A DNA stretch of 64,000 nt from Perca fluviatilis (lineage: Eukaryota > Chordata > Actinopteri > Perciformes > Percidae), in NCBI RefSeq assembly GCF_010015445.1, contig NC_053114.1, positions 27,423,579-27,487,578 of the forward strand, given 5' to 3'. How positions within the stretch are numbered: position 1 is the stretch's first letter; each line of letters starts with the position of its first letter. The notes beneath the pieces were generated by a model, which ran no database searches, had not been told where the DNA came from, and worked only from the letters and a program-made list of their open reading frames with translations. This document shows, in pieces, positions 23,971-41,161 of this stretch. Made by a program: the position numbers and the translations under genes.

Positions 23971-25281
23971 TAACATCACAATGTACCACAGCCATAAGTG
24001 ATGTCTTAAATTCCGTTTAATCAGTGTTAGTTAGCCTAGAAGAAAGTCATGTAAGTAACGTTTAGAGATTAATCATAATCATTACTGGAAGTAATTGATT
24101 TTCTTTCGATCAGTTGAACCACTAATCACTGGGTTCAGGGAGCATTAGTGCAGATATAAACAACTGCGTAGTTCACACCCCCATTAGACCAGTGTTCATC
24201 CATACTTTGTGGGTCTTTTACGGAGGAAGAGGAGGAGGATGAGGGGTAACGGTGTTACAATAAAATGCAACCACCTCTACTCCAGATTACTGGATTAGCC
24301 TAAACCGGCGGCAGCAGGCCAATGAGTCGGATCAACACGCTCACACATCACGGCCGTGCTCTTTACTTTAATCAAAACCGCAAATGATGGAGCTCAAACA
24401 GCTAATTTAGGGAAACGGTGTCGTGCCAGATTTTGTATTCCGTACATATCCCACCCCAGCCCCCAGAGCTCATCGCAGGCCACAAAAAAAGTCCACTCCC
24501 GTTCTACACCAGGACCCCCCCAACAACATCCTGTTCCCTGAAAGTGTCGGTCCTACAACTCACAATAAACACAAAAAAACAGCTGGGACAAATATGGATT
24601 AAGTCCATCACAGCCAGCTGGCGGATAGAATTTCGATACCATCACAGGAAAGCAACTTCACGTCGGACGGACTCATGCCCATCTAGAGAAAAATTTTACA
24701 GGCTTCATCTTGTTGTGACCTTGCCCATAAGCAGCAGCCCCCCTACCTCTGTTTTAATGTCCGATACCCCGGAGAATATGACCGAAGTCTCATTTCCAAG
24801 GCGATGCTCCACACAGTTTGCAGAGGTTTACAGTTATTCTGGGCGCTGTCCCTCTCCTTGATTTCGCAGTTTTTTGTGTCCACAATCAAGTTAGCAGCAG
24901 CTACCAGAAAGGACTTCCGGTTGCAGGTTTTCATTATAAAGGCTTCCTACCCGAACCGGCATTTGAATGAAGAAACACCTAGAAGAGCAAGACTGGAGGG
25001 ATTTCCCTTCCAGGACAGGCAATAGGTGTCATACATAAAGTAGACAGAAATAGATGTAGATGAATGACAATGTGGAGAAACAGTATGACAGTTATGAAGC
25101 AAACACATAAAATTAAGTAAATAGTAAGTGTAATAAGTTAAAGAAGCAGAAGACAAGAGATATAACCAGTTAAACTATATACCAGTGTGTACAATTTTAG
25201 ATACCGACCCTCTGAGCTCATCAAAAATGAGCATAGTATAACACAGTATGCTATCAAATGACAAATGACTAAAAATATTGC

Positions 25282-25282
<1 letters not shown>

Positions 25283-25344
<62 letters not shown>
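25283..25344. repeat. (TA)n microsatellite
   Basis: About 31 uninterrupted TA units in the RIPOR1-CTCF spacer. Confidence 0.97.
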
Positions 25345-25350
<6 letters not shown>

Positions 25351-26548
25351 TGAGTAGACAGACAGTGACTACAGATAGAATAGGAGTAGTCTATTGGTCT
25401 GTTCTAATGATCAATTATACATTTGTTTTCATGACTGTGACAAGAACCTGCTATTTCTAGCCTGTTGAGGCCATAGATATGGTTGAGGCCCTTTCCCCAT
25501 ATTTAACGTGTACATATTTGAAAGAAAACCCCAACCACATCTCTGATGGAACAAATGTTGCAACAAGCCATATTGTACATACACCATTGATGACATACAA
25601 CATGTATTAGATAGCTAAACCAAATATCAATATGGGAGCTTTTCCAATACTCAGAACAGTCTTGCTGTGACAGACTCTCTAAGCTTGCTGTGCATTAGAA
25701 ACCTAGAACCCAGCAATGTAGTAGATTATGTACGTGAAAAAACATAGTTTGGACCATCCCAAAGAGCAACATAAAATGAGAGCACTTGTTTTATTTTGAA
25801 AAGTCACTCCTCCAACCGGAAATCATGTTTCGGCTAGTTGCTGTGGCAACAAGGATGTCCCTCAGTCTGTCACTGTTTTCTCCGTTGCTGCTTGTGCTTC
25901 GCTGGCGACGCCACTGTGAATCCAACGGGAAAAAAACAGACATGAGGAGTTTCCGAAGGAGAAAGTGTCAACGTCAACCACAACCACAGCCGTCGCCCAT
26001 GGGTGGCCCAGTAAAACGTGTAGGTTACATTTTAATGTAGCAGTTAAGTTAAATCTATCAAGAGCAGCAGCCGTTTGTCCGAGTTTAACGAGCCGGGTAC
26101 GGGGCGGCGATGAAGGACAGCATGTGGCGCTTTTTCCTCCAGATTTCCTTCAAAACAGGACGTAGCAGCTGACAAAACCAACAGAGATGCTATTTATCTT
26201 CCAGATTAAAATAACTGCCCACTGCCGGCCAAAACTAAACTGTACGTTTTATAGTATTTATTATACATCAATAATAATTCAGAGTGAGGGTAAGGTTAAC
26301 GTTAAATTGTTAACGTTAGCTAGACGATGGAAAAGCTGGAAAGAGAGAATACTGCTACCGACGGGTAAACTAAGTTTCAACAGTGTTAGTGCTATAGAAA
26401 GGTCTCCTGGCACTATCACTAGCTAGCTAACTAACGAAAGTTATATTAACGCTAACTTTATTGACCTAACGTTAGAAAGTTTCTAATCCGTCTAACGGTC
26501 CATTTCTTGCCGCGTTGGTCGTTTAGCGTAACAGCTAGCTAGAGCTGT

Positions 26549-26822
26549 GGTTCCCAAACTTTTCACGTCAAAGACCCCTAAACTAACACAAACTAATACC
26601 ACGGACCGTCTTTTGACACGATTTCGTCCCAGGGTCCCACATTTGATAGGATTTTTGCTTTTAGATGTTTTACAGAACGTGTATGATCTTATGACTGAAA
26701 TAGTTATACATTCGGTCATTGTGTTAGCTAGCTACTTATGGATGGAATTATGGTGAAAATAAAATATTCCCCTTTTGCTGGGGATCCTCGGACCCCCCTT
26801 TGAAAATCACTGAGCTACAGCT
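26549..26822. mobile_element. hAT-like non-autonomous element remnant
   Basis: It begins CTGTGGTTCCCAAACTTTTC, the characteristic terminus of many hAT-type elements, and closes with CCTTTGAAAATCACTGAGCT. No coding sequence is present. Confidence 0.55.
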
Positions 26823-28889
26823 CAGTGATTTAGGCAAAGTTTAGCCAAAGTTACAGCGACTTCTAGAACTATTGCATGACTAGTAGGAGGAGTTCCCAAA
26901 CCTAAGAAACCACCAAGACTCAACGTTTCTGTCGTCAGGATAAACAAAAAAAACATGGAGCCAACTATTTCACAGGAAAGGCGTATTATTAACGCTGAGA
27001 GTATTAAGTTTAATCATTTTTTCCACATTTCGTGATTGTCGTCTTTCGCACTAAATGTAGCTAACGTTACATGTTTAGAAGATGTGGTTAGAGGTAGTAC
27101 CGACATTTCTTTTAACAGAAGCCTGTGAAGCTGCTGTGTCTAATGCCTGGCAGCTAATGGGGATTAGTCTTTTGAAAACTAGTTAAAATAAAGAGGTCCT
27201 TAATTCAAGTATCATTTGAGGCATATAACCCATCTTCTCTTTGCCATTGAAGCAGCTGTTTGATATTGTTGATATAAGTGACAGCACTAGAGAATAGAAA
27301 ACCTGGGAAATATGGGAAAGTATTATGGAATACCAGTGATGCCATTTAGTACCAAAACTTCTCACATGATACGAATTCATGTGACATTGTCTCATGCAAA
27401 AAAGCATTTATTGCATCGTGCTACTGCCGATTGGTATCAGTCAAATTGGAGCCAAAGTGCCAATGCCACAGCAGAGCATTTTCTACATGAAACCAGGGCT
27501 TGCCAGCTTTCCCGTGGCAGGCTGCATAATTTTGGATTGACTTTGCAGTGGATAAAAACCACCACAGCCCTTGGTCATGTAAAATAGATGCACAAGGTGA
27601 CTGCAAAAGCAGCACTCACTCAATCCTCAGGTAAAAAGGTTAGTTTGGGATTTTAGTCAAATCTCAGTTAAAGCCAAATGAGAATAAAATGAAATTGTCA
27701 TCATAGTGAAGAATAGAGTAGTCAAGACAAGCCCACCGTTGTCTTGTCAGTTCATATTCGTTTTTTAGACATACAAATGAGTGAAGATCTTAATATAAAG
27801 TTGTCCATTTAATAAAATAGATTTGCAAGCAAAATACAGACATTTGTGTTAGCACTCAGTTGTTTCTCAGCGAATGTTGATAAACAATGTTTCTAGCCAT
27901 AATTACTTGGGGCTTTACACGTTTAGAACCAGACTGATTTTATAGACCCATGATTGAGATTACAGCTACAAAAAAACTATTGAAAACATCAGTCTTAACC
28001 TCTACTTTTATTGGTTGTACAGTCATATCTGTTCTCGTCTGCCACACAAGTTATTAAAATGCCATTCAAGCTGCTACGTTGCATTGCCAAATGGTACAAA
28101 ATTAAAACATCAACCCAAAATGGAATGGCTACAAAAGGGAGCAAAACATTTTGTTGCACTTTGTGACACTGTTTAGCACATATAAGTCATCTAGGGGTGT
28201 TACAGTAGCAAGAAAAGCATCAAGATAAGCAGTCTTAAGCTTTTAAAAACTAGAATGGGCTTAAAGGGAATTACTTACCCCAGAAAAAGAAGCCAAAAAT
28301 TAATATTGTGGCTGTGATTAACGGCAATATCATCTTTCTGAAAGTTACCTGTTTTTTTGCAATCGTATGACATTTTTGATGATGTGTCCATCTTGAACCT
28401 AAATGTACATTTCTTTGCAATCTTCTGCTGCTCTAAAAAGTCGAAGCGAAAAAGCCAATTTTCATCTCCAAATGTGACGGAGAACAGTTTTCTCTTCTAA
28501 ACCGAGAGGTACATGATGCTCTTCAGTGAGGAGATTAATATTGACTGGAATTATGACAAAGTAAAGTCCACATTATGGGTGCATTGCTATCTACTTACAA
28601 CTTTTACTCAATGTCACACAGGCGTATAAACAAGTAAAACAAAAAAAGGACTTAGAAAGAAAAGATAAAAAGTTTATGCATTTTTTTGGGTAGGTAAATC
28701 CTTATTAAAAATGTTTTTAACTCATCTAACTTTTTATCAATACATGATTAAAAAACAAATCTTAAATTACAACAGTGATGTTTTTTTTCTGTGCTGGATG
28801 CAAGTGTTTGTAATCCTAAATGCCAAGAAATTAAAATGAAGATGTTATGAGGGGTCTGTGTGTGTTTACAGGTTTGACCCTCACATCCA

Positions 28890-33095
<4,206 letters not shown>

Positions 33096-33188
33096 GGTGA
33101 TGGGCCAACTAACACCCTTAATAGAGAAGACATGTATCAAAAAGTGAAAAAGACTTACACATGCAATGGTTTGTACACGGGACATTTT

Positions 33189-33190
<2 letters not shown>

Positions 33191-33236
<46 letters not shown>
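33191..33236. repeat. (CA)n microsatellite in CTCF intron 1
   Basis: About 23 CA units on the plus strand, between the CTCF start-codon exon and its promoter. Confidence 0.95.
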
Positions 33237-33241
<5 letters not shown>

Positions 33242-34299
33242 TTGGACAACTGTACATGGAGTGGATGTTTACAGAGTAACCAGGACTTTTGTAGTCCAGT
33301 TTTTCAAATGCGGCGAGCTCAACAAGTTAAATGCATTTCCTTTCACTTCTATTTGGGTGGTAAGAGTACTAGCGGTGGATATTTCAAAAACTCCACTAGG
33401 GGCAAGTGTGTTATTATTTTGATGACCTGACCCTTCAATAGATCAGAGGGGCACAGATTAGTTTGCCTTTATAAAAACATAGAGTAAACCATGGAAATAA
33501 CATGGAATAAACACTGACTACAAGTCCTTGTGATAGCAGGGTTCCCTACATTATAAAGCTTAGGCTCAGCACCCAAGCAGTTTTAGGCACCACCTATTGG
33601 CTCAATGAATGTAAAGTCAATGTGAGCATCAAACCTAACTAAATAACGCCCCCCCCCCACCACCAAATTTATTTTCTGTATTGATAGAAAATAAACTTAA
33701 ATAGTTTAAGTGTTATATAATGAACTGGGTTGCTAAAAAGTGCCATATATATATATATATATATATAGCATGTCACATAATACACTTATATGAATATAAA
33801 GAAGGACATCCTGGTATGAGTTTAATATAAAAAATATCTCACTGCACATCTGGCTGACTGGGTGGACTAAGTCAGATAAAGTAGTACTTGGAGCTTAGAG
33901 TAAAACTCAAGTGAGCAATTTGTTGTGAAGAAGCATACGTGTTAGGTTTATCATTCATAATCCCAAGGTAGTATTGTCCAACAGTGAGGACAACTTTTGA
34001 AAAGTGACTACGTCTTCCTGTGTTGATTAGGCAATGATAACAGTCGATCAATCAATCGATACTTCGGTGTCACGCGTTCGTCTATTGTAAAAACGCTTAA
34101 CTTACTTCTTGTTATCAGTCGCAAAATTATACATTGCTAAAACGATACAAACTAACGTTACTAAAACATCAACTCGTGTTAGTTAACTCGGGAGGCGCGA
34201 GTAACGTTACGTCTGAAAACAGGAAACAAAGGGCACGATAAGATGGACGTCAGGCCTAAACAAAGTTAAACAGAAGTACCAATACATGCAACCACCCCT

Positions 34300-34720
34300 G
34301 TGCAAATACCGCAAAATATAAGCCGAAAAGCAAAATGCTCAATTGAGACATGGAGTTACCGTTTATAGACAGATTTAGTGCGTTTTGGATAACGATAGAG
34401 GGAGACAAACACCCCCCGCCAGCCGCCTGGTCGGTAAGCCCTACCGTGACACCTAGAGGCCGGCGACGGCTCCTACAAAAACGTTTCCGTGTTAGAGGAA
34501 AAGTAGCGGCTTCACTTACTCCCGAATGCTTCTTCCCCTCGTTATATTCAGTTGGATGCTCGGTGTATCTGGTTGCTCTTCAGTCCCTGTGTGAACGTCC
34601 GTACGTGCTGAGCGCCGGGCTAATAGTTTTCTCCCGCTTAGGAAGAGTGGGCCTAACACAAAATGGCGGCCCTTAAGACCTAACGCGGCTGCGCAAACGC
34701 AGGACCCGAGGGAGTAAAGG
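34300..34720 (-). promoter_or_regulatory. Probable CTCF promoter
   Basis: This CpG-containing stretch just upstream of the CTCF gene includes AAAATGGCGGC (34660-34670), a consensus YY1 site. Such sites often sit just downstream of housekeeping-gene transcription starts. TAACGTTA-type motifs occur at 34150-34210. The start site itself cannot be placed from sequence. Confidence 0.5.
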
Positions 34721-36400
34721 GGAGTGGTCGAGCTGTGGCTGGGTGGTGGGCGCCAGATTTGAATTCAGCCGTGGGCACTGGGCGCGGCGACCGGAAAATT
34801 ACTATTATCGATAGAATCGAGAGATTATCGATTACTTTTTGGACAAGGAATGCAGATCAATTTTGCGTGATAGAGTGACTAGACCTTCAACAACGTCTAG
34901 TCGCATTTAAATCGAGGTTACAAGTAATTTTGTGAATTAAAGCAATTCATAAAATAAGTCACAAGAGGGCAGTAGTAGGGCAGGCCTCACAACACAGGCT
35001 ACACACCATCCTCAAGGATTTGAATATATAATTTAAAGGTTATCATAGTGTAGATTGAAGGTGGCATTTTTACATCCAAATAATGACTGTATTAGTGATA
35101 TTCGGTTACCAACCGGGCATAACAAAAAAAAATGTAGGCCTACTGTCCCAAATCCTAATATTACCACCATAAACTGCTTGGAAGGCGAAATGAGCTGCTG
35201 GGCCCTCACACTCTGTGCAGTGTTATCAGTTTTTCTCGCTAGACTACTTCATGGCTCCAGATTTGCTGTTTGGTAATTTTGGTTGAACAGGTTAAATTAG
35301 AAATAGCCTATGCAACATTGAAAATAAATGGTAGGCCCTCGTGGTTTAGGAGTTTAACAGTGCTCACCATCAATCACACCATCCCTGGTTTAAGTCTGAC
35401 TGGGCTCTTTTGTTGCACATCATCCCCCTGGTGATATCTGGACCGAGAGCTTCTAAAGTTAAACTGCTCATTTAAACAACATTGTAATCTCATCTGGTCT
35501 TAACATTTTATTTGATCTTTTGTTAGCTCACTGTTCAACAACAAAAACTCATTGTCATTGTTAAGACGACCTGCTCTGAGAAGCAATATGTATATTGTAT
35601 CTTAGTTACAATAACCTAGTCTATTACATCTGTACCCTAGCACTAAAATAACTGATGTCATATTACTCCACATGGAAAATCTGACATGGGTTCATAAGTG
35701 CAAAACAATTTATTTCTGGTTAGTTAACCGCTCAGATAGGAGACAGGCCTTTCAGTACCTGAAGAAACAGAGATAAAATAAATATGATCCTCATCGAGAA
35801 ATTGTGCGGATTTGGCCAGTTAGTAAAACTATTACAGTCATAAATCAATGTTGAATGATATAAATAATTTTCTAATCTGCCCTTGAAACCAGTGTAAATA
35901 ATACATTTATATCAAAGTGTTTCAAACTGGGAATTGAGTTGCCTGGTTTGAATATCAAATATTTAAACACAATTCCCATGGAACTCCCTACACAGGGGAA
36001 TTAGTATTATAAGATAGACAGAGATTGGTGCTTGTGGGTGTGTCATTGTCTGTTTTATTTTATATTTTATGGGTTCTGACCAAGTCTTACAGCTCATAAT
36101 CAAGATGAATAATCCTCCAGGACTATTTGGGCCATTTCCCTGTATTGGTGAGACATCTTGCTTTGAATTACAGCACTTCTGAGCATCTTTTCCGCATATA
36201 AAATAAATTATTAATTTCTTACATAACCAATAGAACATTTTGTTCATTTCAGCTGTTTCCATTGCAGTATATACTCATTTGTATGTCCCTGTCATAGGCT
36301 AGGATGCAGGGATGTAGGCCTAACAAATGTCAGTGGTCACTTTATTCCTCCATCTCTCGTCCTCTTCTTATTATATCACCATCTTTTTCTCATGGTTTTC
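34720..36400. other. Spacer between CTCF promoter and CARMIL2 exons
   Basis: No leucine-rich-repeat or PH-domain exons of CARMIL2 were recognised here, although the downstream exons need an upstream splice partner. Apart from the SINE-like repeat at about 35329-35450 I see nothing definable. Confidence 0.5.
35329..35450 (+). mobile_element. tRNA-like SINE fragment
   Basis: It begins GGCCCTCGTGGTTTAGGAGT (A-box-like) and has a B-box-like TGGTTTAAGTCTGAC about 55 bases later, followed by TTTGTTGCACATCATCCCC. The layout resembles a tRNA-derived SINE head, but the boxes are degraded. Confidence 0.4.
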
Positions 36401-36421
36401 CTCTCGGAGGGGAGGGGGCAG

Positions 36422-39400
36422 AGAAAAGGCGAGGTTCTGTTGTCAAATCTGTCAGTCTAGCCAGCCTGGCCCCTCCCACCTCAGTGGAGGCATTACATAC
36501 TGCTGCTGCTCGTGCTCTTAGCAACGGTGCCTCAGCAACAGAGCCACGGCAACAGAGCTCCACGGCAACAGCGTGCCGTGTCTCCCCAATGGAGCTGCCA
36601 TTGGGCGGACCAGCGCTCAGGCACTACACCCAGAGCAGACCGAGACCTCACCGACAAAAACTGAACTATCGTCCCAGCAGACCACAGGTACTGTGAAGGA
36701 GGATCAGAGAGTTTTTTTTAAAGATGGAGTGTGAGAGAAAAGGTGTTGTGTGTGATGAGAGAAAATGGAAGGGAGGGAGAGGAGAGATGTAATAGGGTAC
36801 AGAAGGGAGAGGCAGGGGGAAGGGAAGGATTGAGGGGGAGTGCTATAAAAGATGCCTGGTCCCTGCTTGAATAAGGCTGTCCCATTGTACCGGTCACCGG
36901 CTGTTTGATGAACCCACACTTGGTATTTTCTGCGTGTAAGAGCATGACGACTATGTATGAGTGCGAGTGGTAGTTTGGTATGAATGTCTTCTCTTTCTCT
37001 CACTGAAAAATACTACTGCTGTTTTGATTTTTACATGGGATTGTATCCAAATGTGTGTTATCAGCTCCATTTTTCACTGAGCTGATCATGTTGTCACAGA
37101 GCCATTAGGCTGTAGACATTCACTCCCTTGGAGCCAATGGCCGGGGAGACCAAATTCAAGCAATTCCCCTGACAGGATATCATGTAACGGTGATTTCTGC
37201 TAAATTTGTGTTCTGCAGTCAACCTCCTGGTTTTTATTGCTACTTGTGGCTACAGATGTTAATATGATCAGGGTGATGCAACACTGCAATTTTGATATCG
37301 CATTACCTACACATTGGCAAAATGAGTTATCTTGCTTTCATTCTGCATGTAAAACTCAGTGACGCCCTCCCATTGTACGTTACTGAGCAACTGACTCTCA
37401 GGAGACTGGTTTGTAGCATGACTAGATGAGAGATTCAAACCAAAATACACCTATAGAGGCAGAAGAAACAGTAGTGCCAGTGTGTGGGCTTTTCATAGGT
37501 GAGGGTTACGTAATGTAAAGTTACATGTGATACAAGTTGCTCTTCAACATCAGTTTGTTTGATCTTTGGTGTGAAATGTTTCTCTGTGTATGTGTATGGT
37601 AATTAGGAGACGATAATTGAGAGTGACAATAAAGTCCTTGAGCTCATGGGGAGAGTTGATGAAGGAGTTGAAGAGTTCTTTACTAAGAGAGTACTTCCTA
37701 CTGATACACTGTGAGTATCAACATCTGCCTGATTTACCTCTTCATAGTTCCTTGATATTTACCTAATCTATACATACTAATAATACTGATTTAATAAACG
37801 TATACAATAGAACTGAATGCACACAGTATTGGTTTGATATACAGTATATTATCCCTTAGGAATAAGCAAGATGAGGAATCTATCACAGTGCACGAAGTGG
37901 CTCCTGCCAGCTCTGTCCCTTGTCCACCCCCGACGAAAACACTCAGAAGGAAGCTCGGAGATTTCTTTACACTCAAAAAGAGAAGAGGTCTGAAATCAGA
38001 AACAAGCCAGGAGGGGCGACCCAAAAAGGCCTCCATTGCTGATCTCATTCGCCCGCTCAGGGAGGTCGCCAGAGCTGAGAAAGAAAAAGACAAGGACAAA
38101 GTCAAGGAACACGACAAGGAAAATGAAAAGGAGAAAATGAAAGAACATCCGAGTGCTGTTACTGGAGAGTCAGCTGTTCAGGAGACACCTGGTGCTCCGC
38201 TGAGGGGTGAAACTGTGCCTCCCCGCCGAGCTCTCAGAGAAGGGAAGTCCCAGTCTCTCATTTTGCTGTCTGGATCAGCCACAGCAGGGACTACTAATGC
38301 CAGAAACACTTCAAAGGTGAGTGTTAGAAGAGTTTAAGTCATATATACATTTAGATGAGTAGATAAGTTTTTTTTTTTTTTTTAAGTGCTCACTACTCTG
38401 CTGTTGCTGATTTCAGAAACAATTTGAAGGCCAACATAGTTTTGAACAGAAACTCCATCTCATGCTTCAACGTATTGGAGTTTCCAAAGTCCAGCCAGGG
38501 GAGACACAGGTGTGTGTGTGTGTGTGTGTGTGTGTATGTCTGAATTAACATATGTACACTGTAGGAGTCTTCAGAAGTGTTTAAATGCCTCTTTTATTCT
38601 TGTAGAATCAGGAGGGAGAGATGAAAAAAGCAGAATCTGAAGGTATGTCCCTTTATCTCTTTTAATAGGATTAAACTCCTCTCTGCTCCCACTTAGTGTT
38701 AATGAAGCAGAAATCTTTGAACTTAAGGGATGTGTATCAAAAGGAGAGACATTTTAAACATGGTTAATTTCTCTATTATAAAGATTTAATATATCTTTGG
38801 GCTGATAAGACTGCTCTCCATCCACAATAGTGACATAATAGTGAATTAATTCCTCCTGTAAATGATCTTTGTGTCTCAGGTACTATCATTGACAGTAAAC
38901 CTGAGCCACCACCTACTTTCACAAAACCTCGAACAATGTCTGCATCATCAGGTAAAACACAAGCACTGATTCACTTTCGTATACAGAATGTGTATGAGAA
39001 GCTAAATCATTTTCACATTTCATTATTTCTTTAGATACAAGACATCAAATTCGCCCCAGCGTGTCAGCACACGAGTCAGCTGGGAAACCCGCTTTGCTTC
39101 CAAAGCCCCTTATCAAGCCAGGTCCACCCCCCACAACATCTGGCCGCAACACACCTGAGAACGAGCTAGCCCAAATACAGGAAGGGGAGACAAACACGCC
39201 CACTAAACTGAGTCCAACTGCAGCTCCGTCTACCCCTGCTGCTCCTGCACCCACTACTACCACCACTCCTACTGTCCCGACAATCTCAAACTCAGTCCCA
39301 GACTCAACCAATATTACAAGTACTGTACCTCCCTCTGACACAGATATATGCGCTGACTCTGTTAACCCCGCTGCAGCAGCTACAACATCCACAAATATTA

Positions 39401-40817
39401 CAGAGACTGACAGCAAACCTTCAATCCCTGAAGCTAATGCTACTATCACTGACTATGACTCCACCTTTCCGACATCCCTCACAAGCACCACTACACCCAC
39501 AGAGCCCCCCACCACTGTTTTAGTTACTTCCACTTTCTCTGAGTCCATGACTCCAAGCCTCTCTGTCACTTCCGACGCAACAACAATAACTACGCCTTCC
39601 ATTACCACCTCGGAAACGGTTTCTGCTCCCAGCAATGAAAGCTCGGTTTCCACAACATCAACAAATCTGTCAACTAAATCGACTTTCCCAGATCCAAATG
39701 GTGTCCCCTCCATCGACGCTACTCCTGCTGCTGGTGGTGATGCAGCTATTTCGGTCATCACCCCAGCTTCTTCACCCTCCACCAGCATATCAGATGTGCC
39801 ACCAGGCTTGTCTGCCCCCGCTAATTCAGTTACTGAAGCTTGTTATGATTCCACTTCAGTCACCTCTACTAGCTCTGTACCTTTAGCTTCATCAGTCACA
39901 AAAACAACATCTCCACCTCCTTACTCCAGTGATACCATTTCAACTGCAGTTTCACCCGTCGCCTCAGTTACTTCTTCCTCCCCCCTGATCTCTTTTGCCC
40001 TTCCTCCCACCACCTCCACCTCTTCCACCACCACTACAAGCCCAACATCCACCGACTGCGTGAACTCTATCTCTGCTTCCATCATTACTCACCCAGCCAC
40101 CCCTGGCCCTACTGATATATCTGTTCCCTCCACTTCTTCCAGTGAAACAGACACCACTTCCACCACCACCACCAGTTTAAACCGTGCAGATACCACTTCC
40201 ACCACCAGTTCAGCTACCACAGCTGCAATTTGCTCCCCACTCATGACTGACTCAGACACACCTTACACTAACAACGTCAGCACTACCCTCACACCAACTA
40301 TTGATAACTCAAGTGCTACTTCTCCTCATTTGACCAGTCCAACCCCCTCTAATGGTCGTCCAGTCCAAGACAATGATTTGCAGACATCTCCTGAAGAAAG
40401 ATCTAGTGTAGAGCCTGCAGAAAAGGGCACAGGTAAGGTTTGAGTTTTGTGAGTATGTATTGTATGCTTGTATATAATTCTCTGCTCTAACAAGTATGTT
40501 GAATGGTGTGTTATTTTCCTCTCCCAACAGCAGATGAGGAGCTTGCGATGGTTCGAAACAGTGAGCAAACTGAGATGGATGAAAGCAAGAAAGTCGGCAA
40601 CGGTGGGGAGAAGAGCGAGAATGAAAACGAGAAACCAACTCTCACTTCTGACAGCGAAGTCATAATAAAAGAAGTGCAGAAAGAAAGTGTGAAACCTGAA
40701 TTAGACACAATGAAATCAGAAGTGAGAATGGCTGAACCTGCATCAGGGAAAGATGATGAGCTGTGCAGCGACAATGGGGAGATGGAAGGTCAAAAACAAG
40801 AAGAGGTTGATAAGTAA
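36422..40817 (+). CDS. carmil2: CARMIL2 (RLTPR) C-terminal part, 5' exons not found
   Basis: Eight exons are consistent in phase: about 36422-36687, 37607-37710, 37860-38316, 38417-38509, 38606-38642, 38880-38951, 39035-40432 and 40531-40817 (TAA), about 905 residues in all. The first carries LRHYTQSRPRPHRQ, matching the capping-protein-binding motif (LxHxTxxRPK) of CARMILs. RVDEGVEEFFTKRV, LRRKLGDFFTLKKRR, FEQKLHLMLQRIGVSK and GTIIDSKPEPP match the order of CARMIL2 C-terminal blocks. CARMILs allosterically weaken actin capping protein at the plasma membrane, and CARMIL2 also supports CD28 signalling in mammals. The N-terminal PH and leucine-rich-repeat exons are not in the window, yet the first exon is preceded by a pyrimidine-rich splice acceptor. 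The seventh exon is a 466-residue Ser/Thr/Pro-rich block. CARMIL2 is preferred over its paralogues because of motif identity and the CTCF neighbour. Confidence 0.8.
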
Positions 40818-41155
40818 ATCAAAAATAAAGAAATTGCTAAACACGGGACCAACTACTGTGACAGGGGCAGGAGAGGCCACAGTAAAGGGTAAAGGAGGGG
40901 GGGGAGGTGAATGATCCATGGCACTTCCTACAGGGACCACCACATTACAGCAGCACACCACAAAGGGTGGGCCACTGGACCAAAGAACTGAGATCCCCTT
41001 GTGTGTTGTAACCAACAAATCCAGCAGTGTCTTTGTCCTTTTTTTAACTTTTGTTTGCATTTTTGCATTGCACGTATGATTATGTAACATAAGACAACTA
41101 CTGTGGTAAAATACACCATGTTTACAATAGATGGATAAGAGACATAGTTATGACT

Positions 41156-41161
41156 ATTAAA
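41156..41161 (+). terminator. Candidate CARMIL2 polyadenylation signal
   Basis: ATTAAA about 340 bases after the stop codon. An AATAAA also occurs at 40824, but only seven bases after the stop, which is unusually close. Confidence 0.35.

Larger units (their letters stand above)
22004..28889. other. Long spacer between RIPOR1 and CTCF
   Basis: I find no supported coding exon in this stretch of about 6.9 kb. It must contain the RIPOR1 promoter and upstream noncoding exons, and the end of the CTCF 3' UTR. Candidate promoter-like spots are an ETS-type ACTTCCGG at about 24914 and a cluster of TAACGTTAGC-like motifs at 26300-26470. Repeats inside it are listed separately. Short open frames, such as 22383-22757 (-) and 24418-24861 (+), show no recognisable domain. 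Confidence 0.5.

Noticed and set aside
24418..24861. 147-codon plus-strand frame in the RIPOR1-CTCF spacer
   Set aside because: No domain, no splice or codon evidence; chance frame in a less AT-rich stretch that may be promoter.
39045..39788. Two minus-strand frames rich in Val and Gly
   Set aside because: They are shadows of the Ser/Thr-rich CARMIL2 exon on the other strand.
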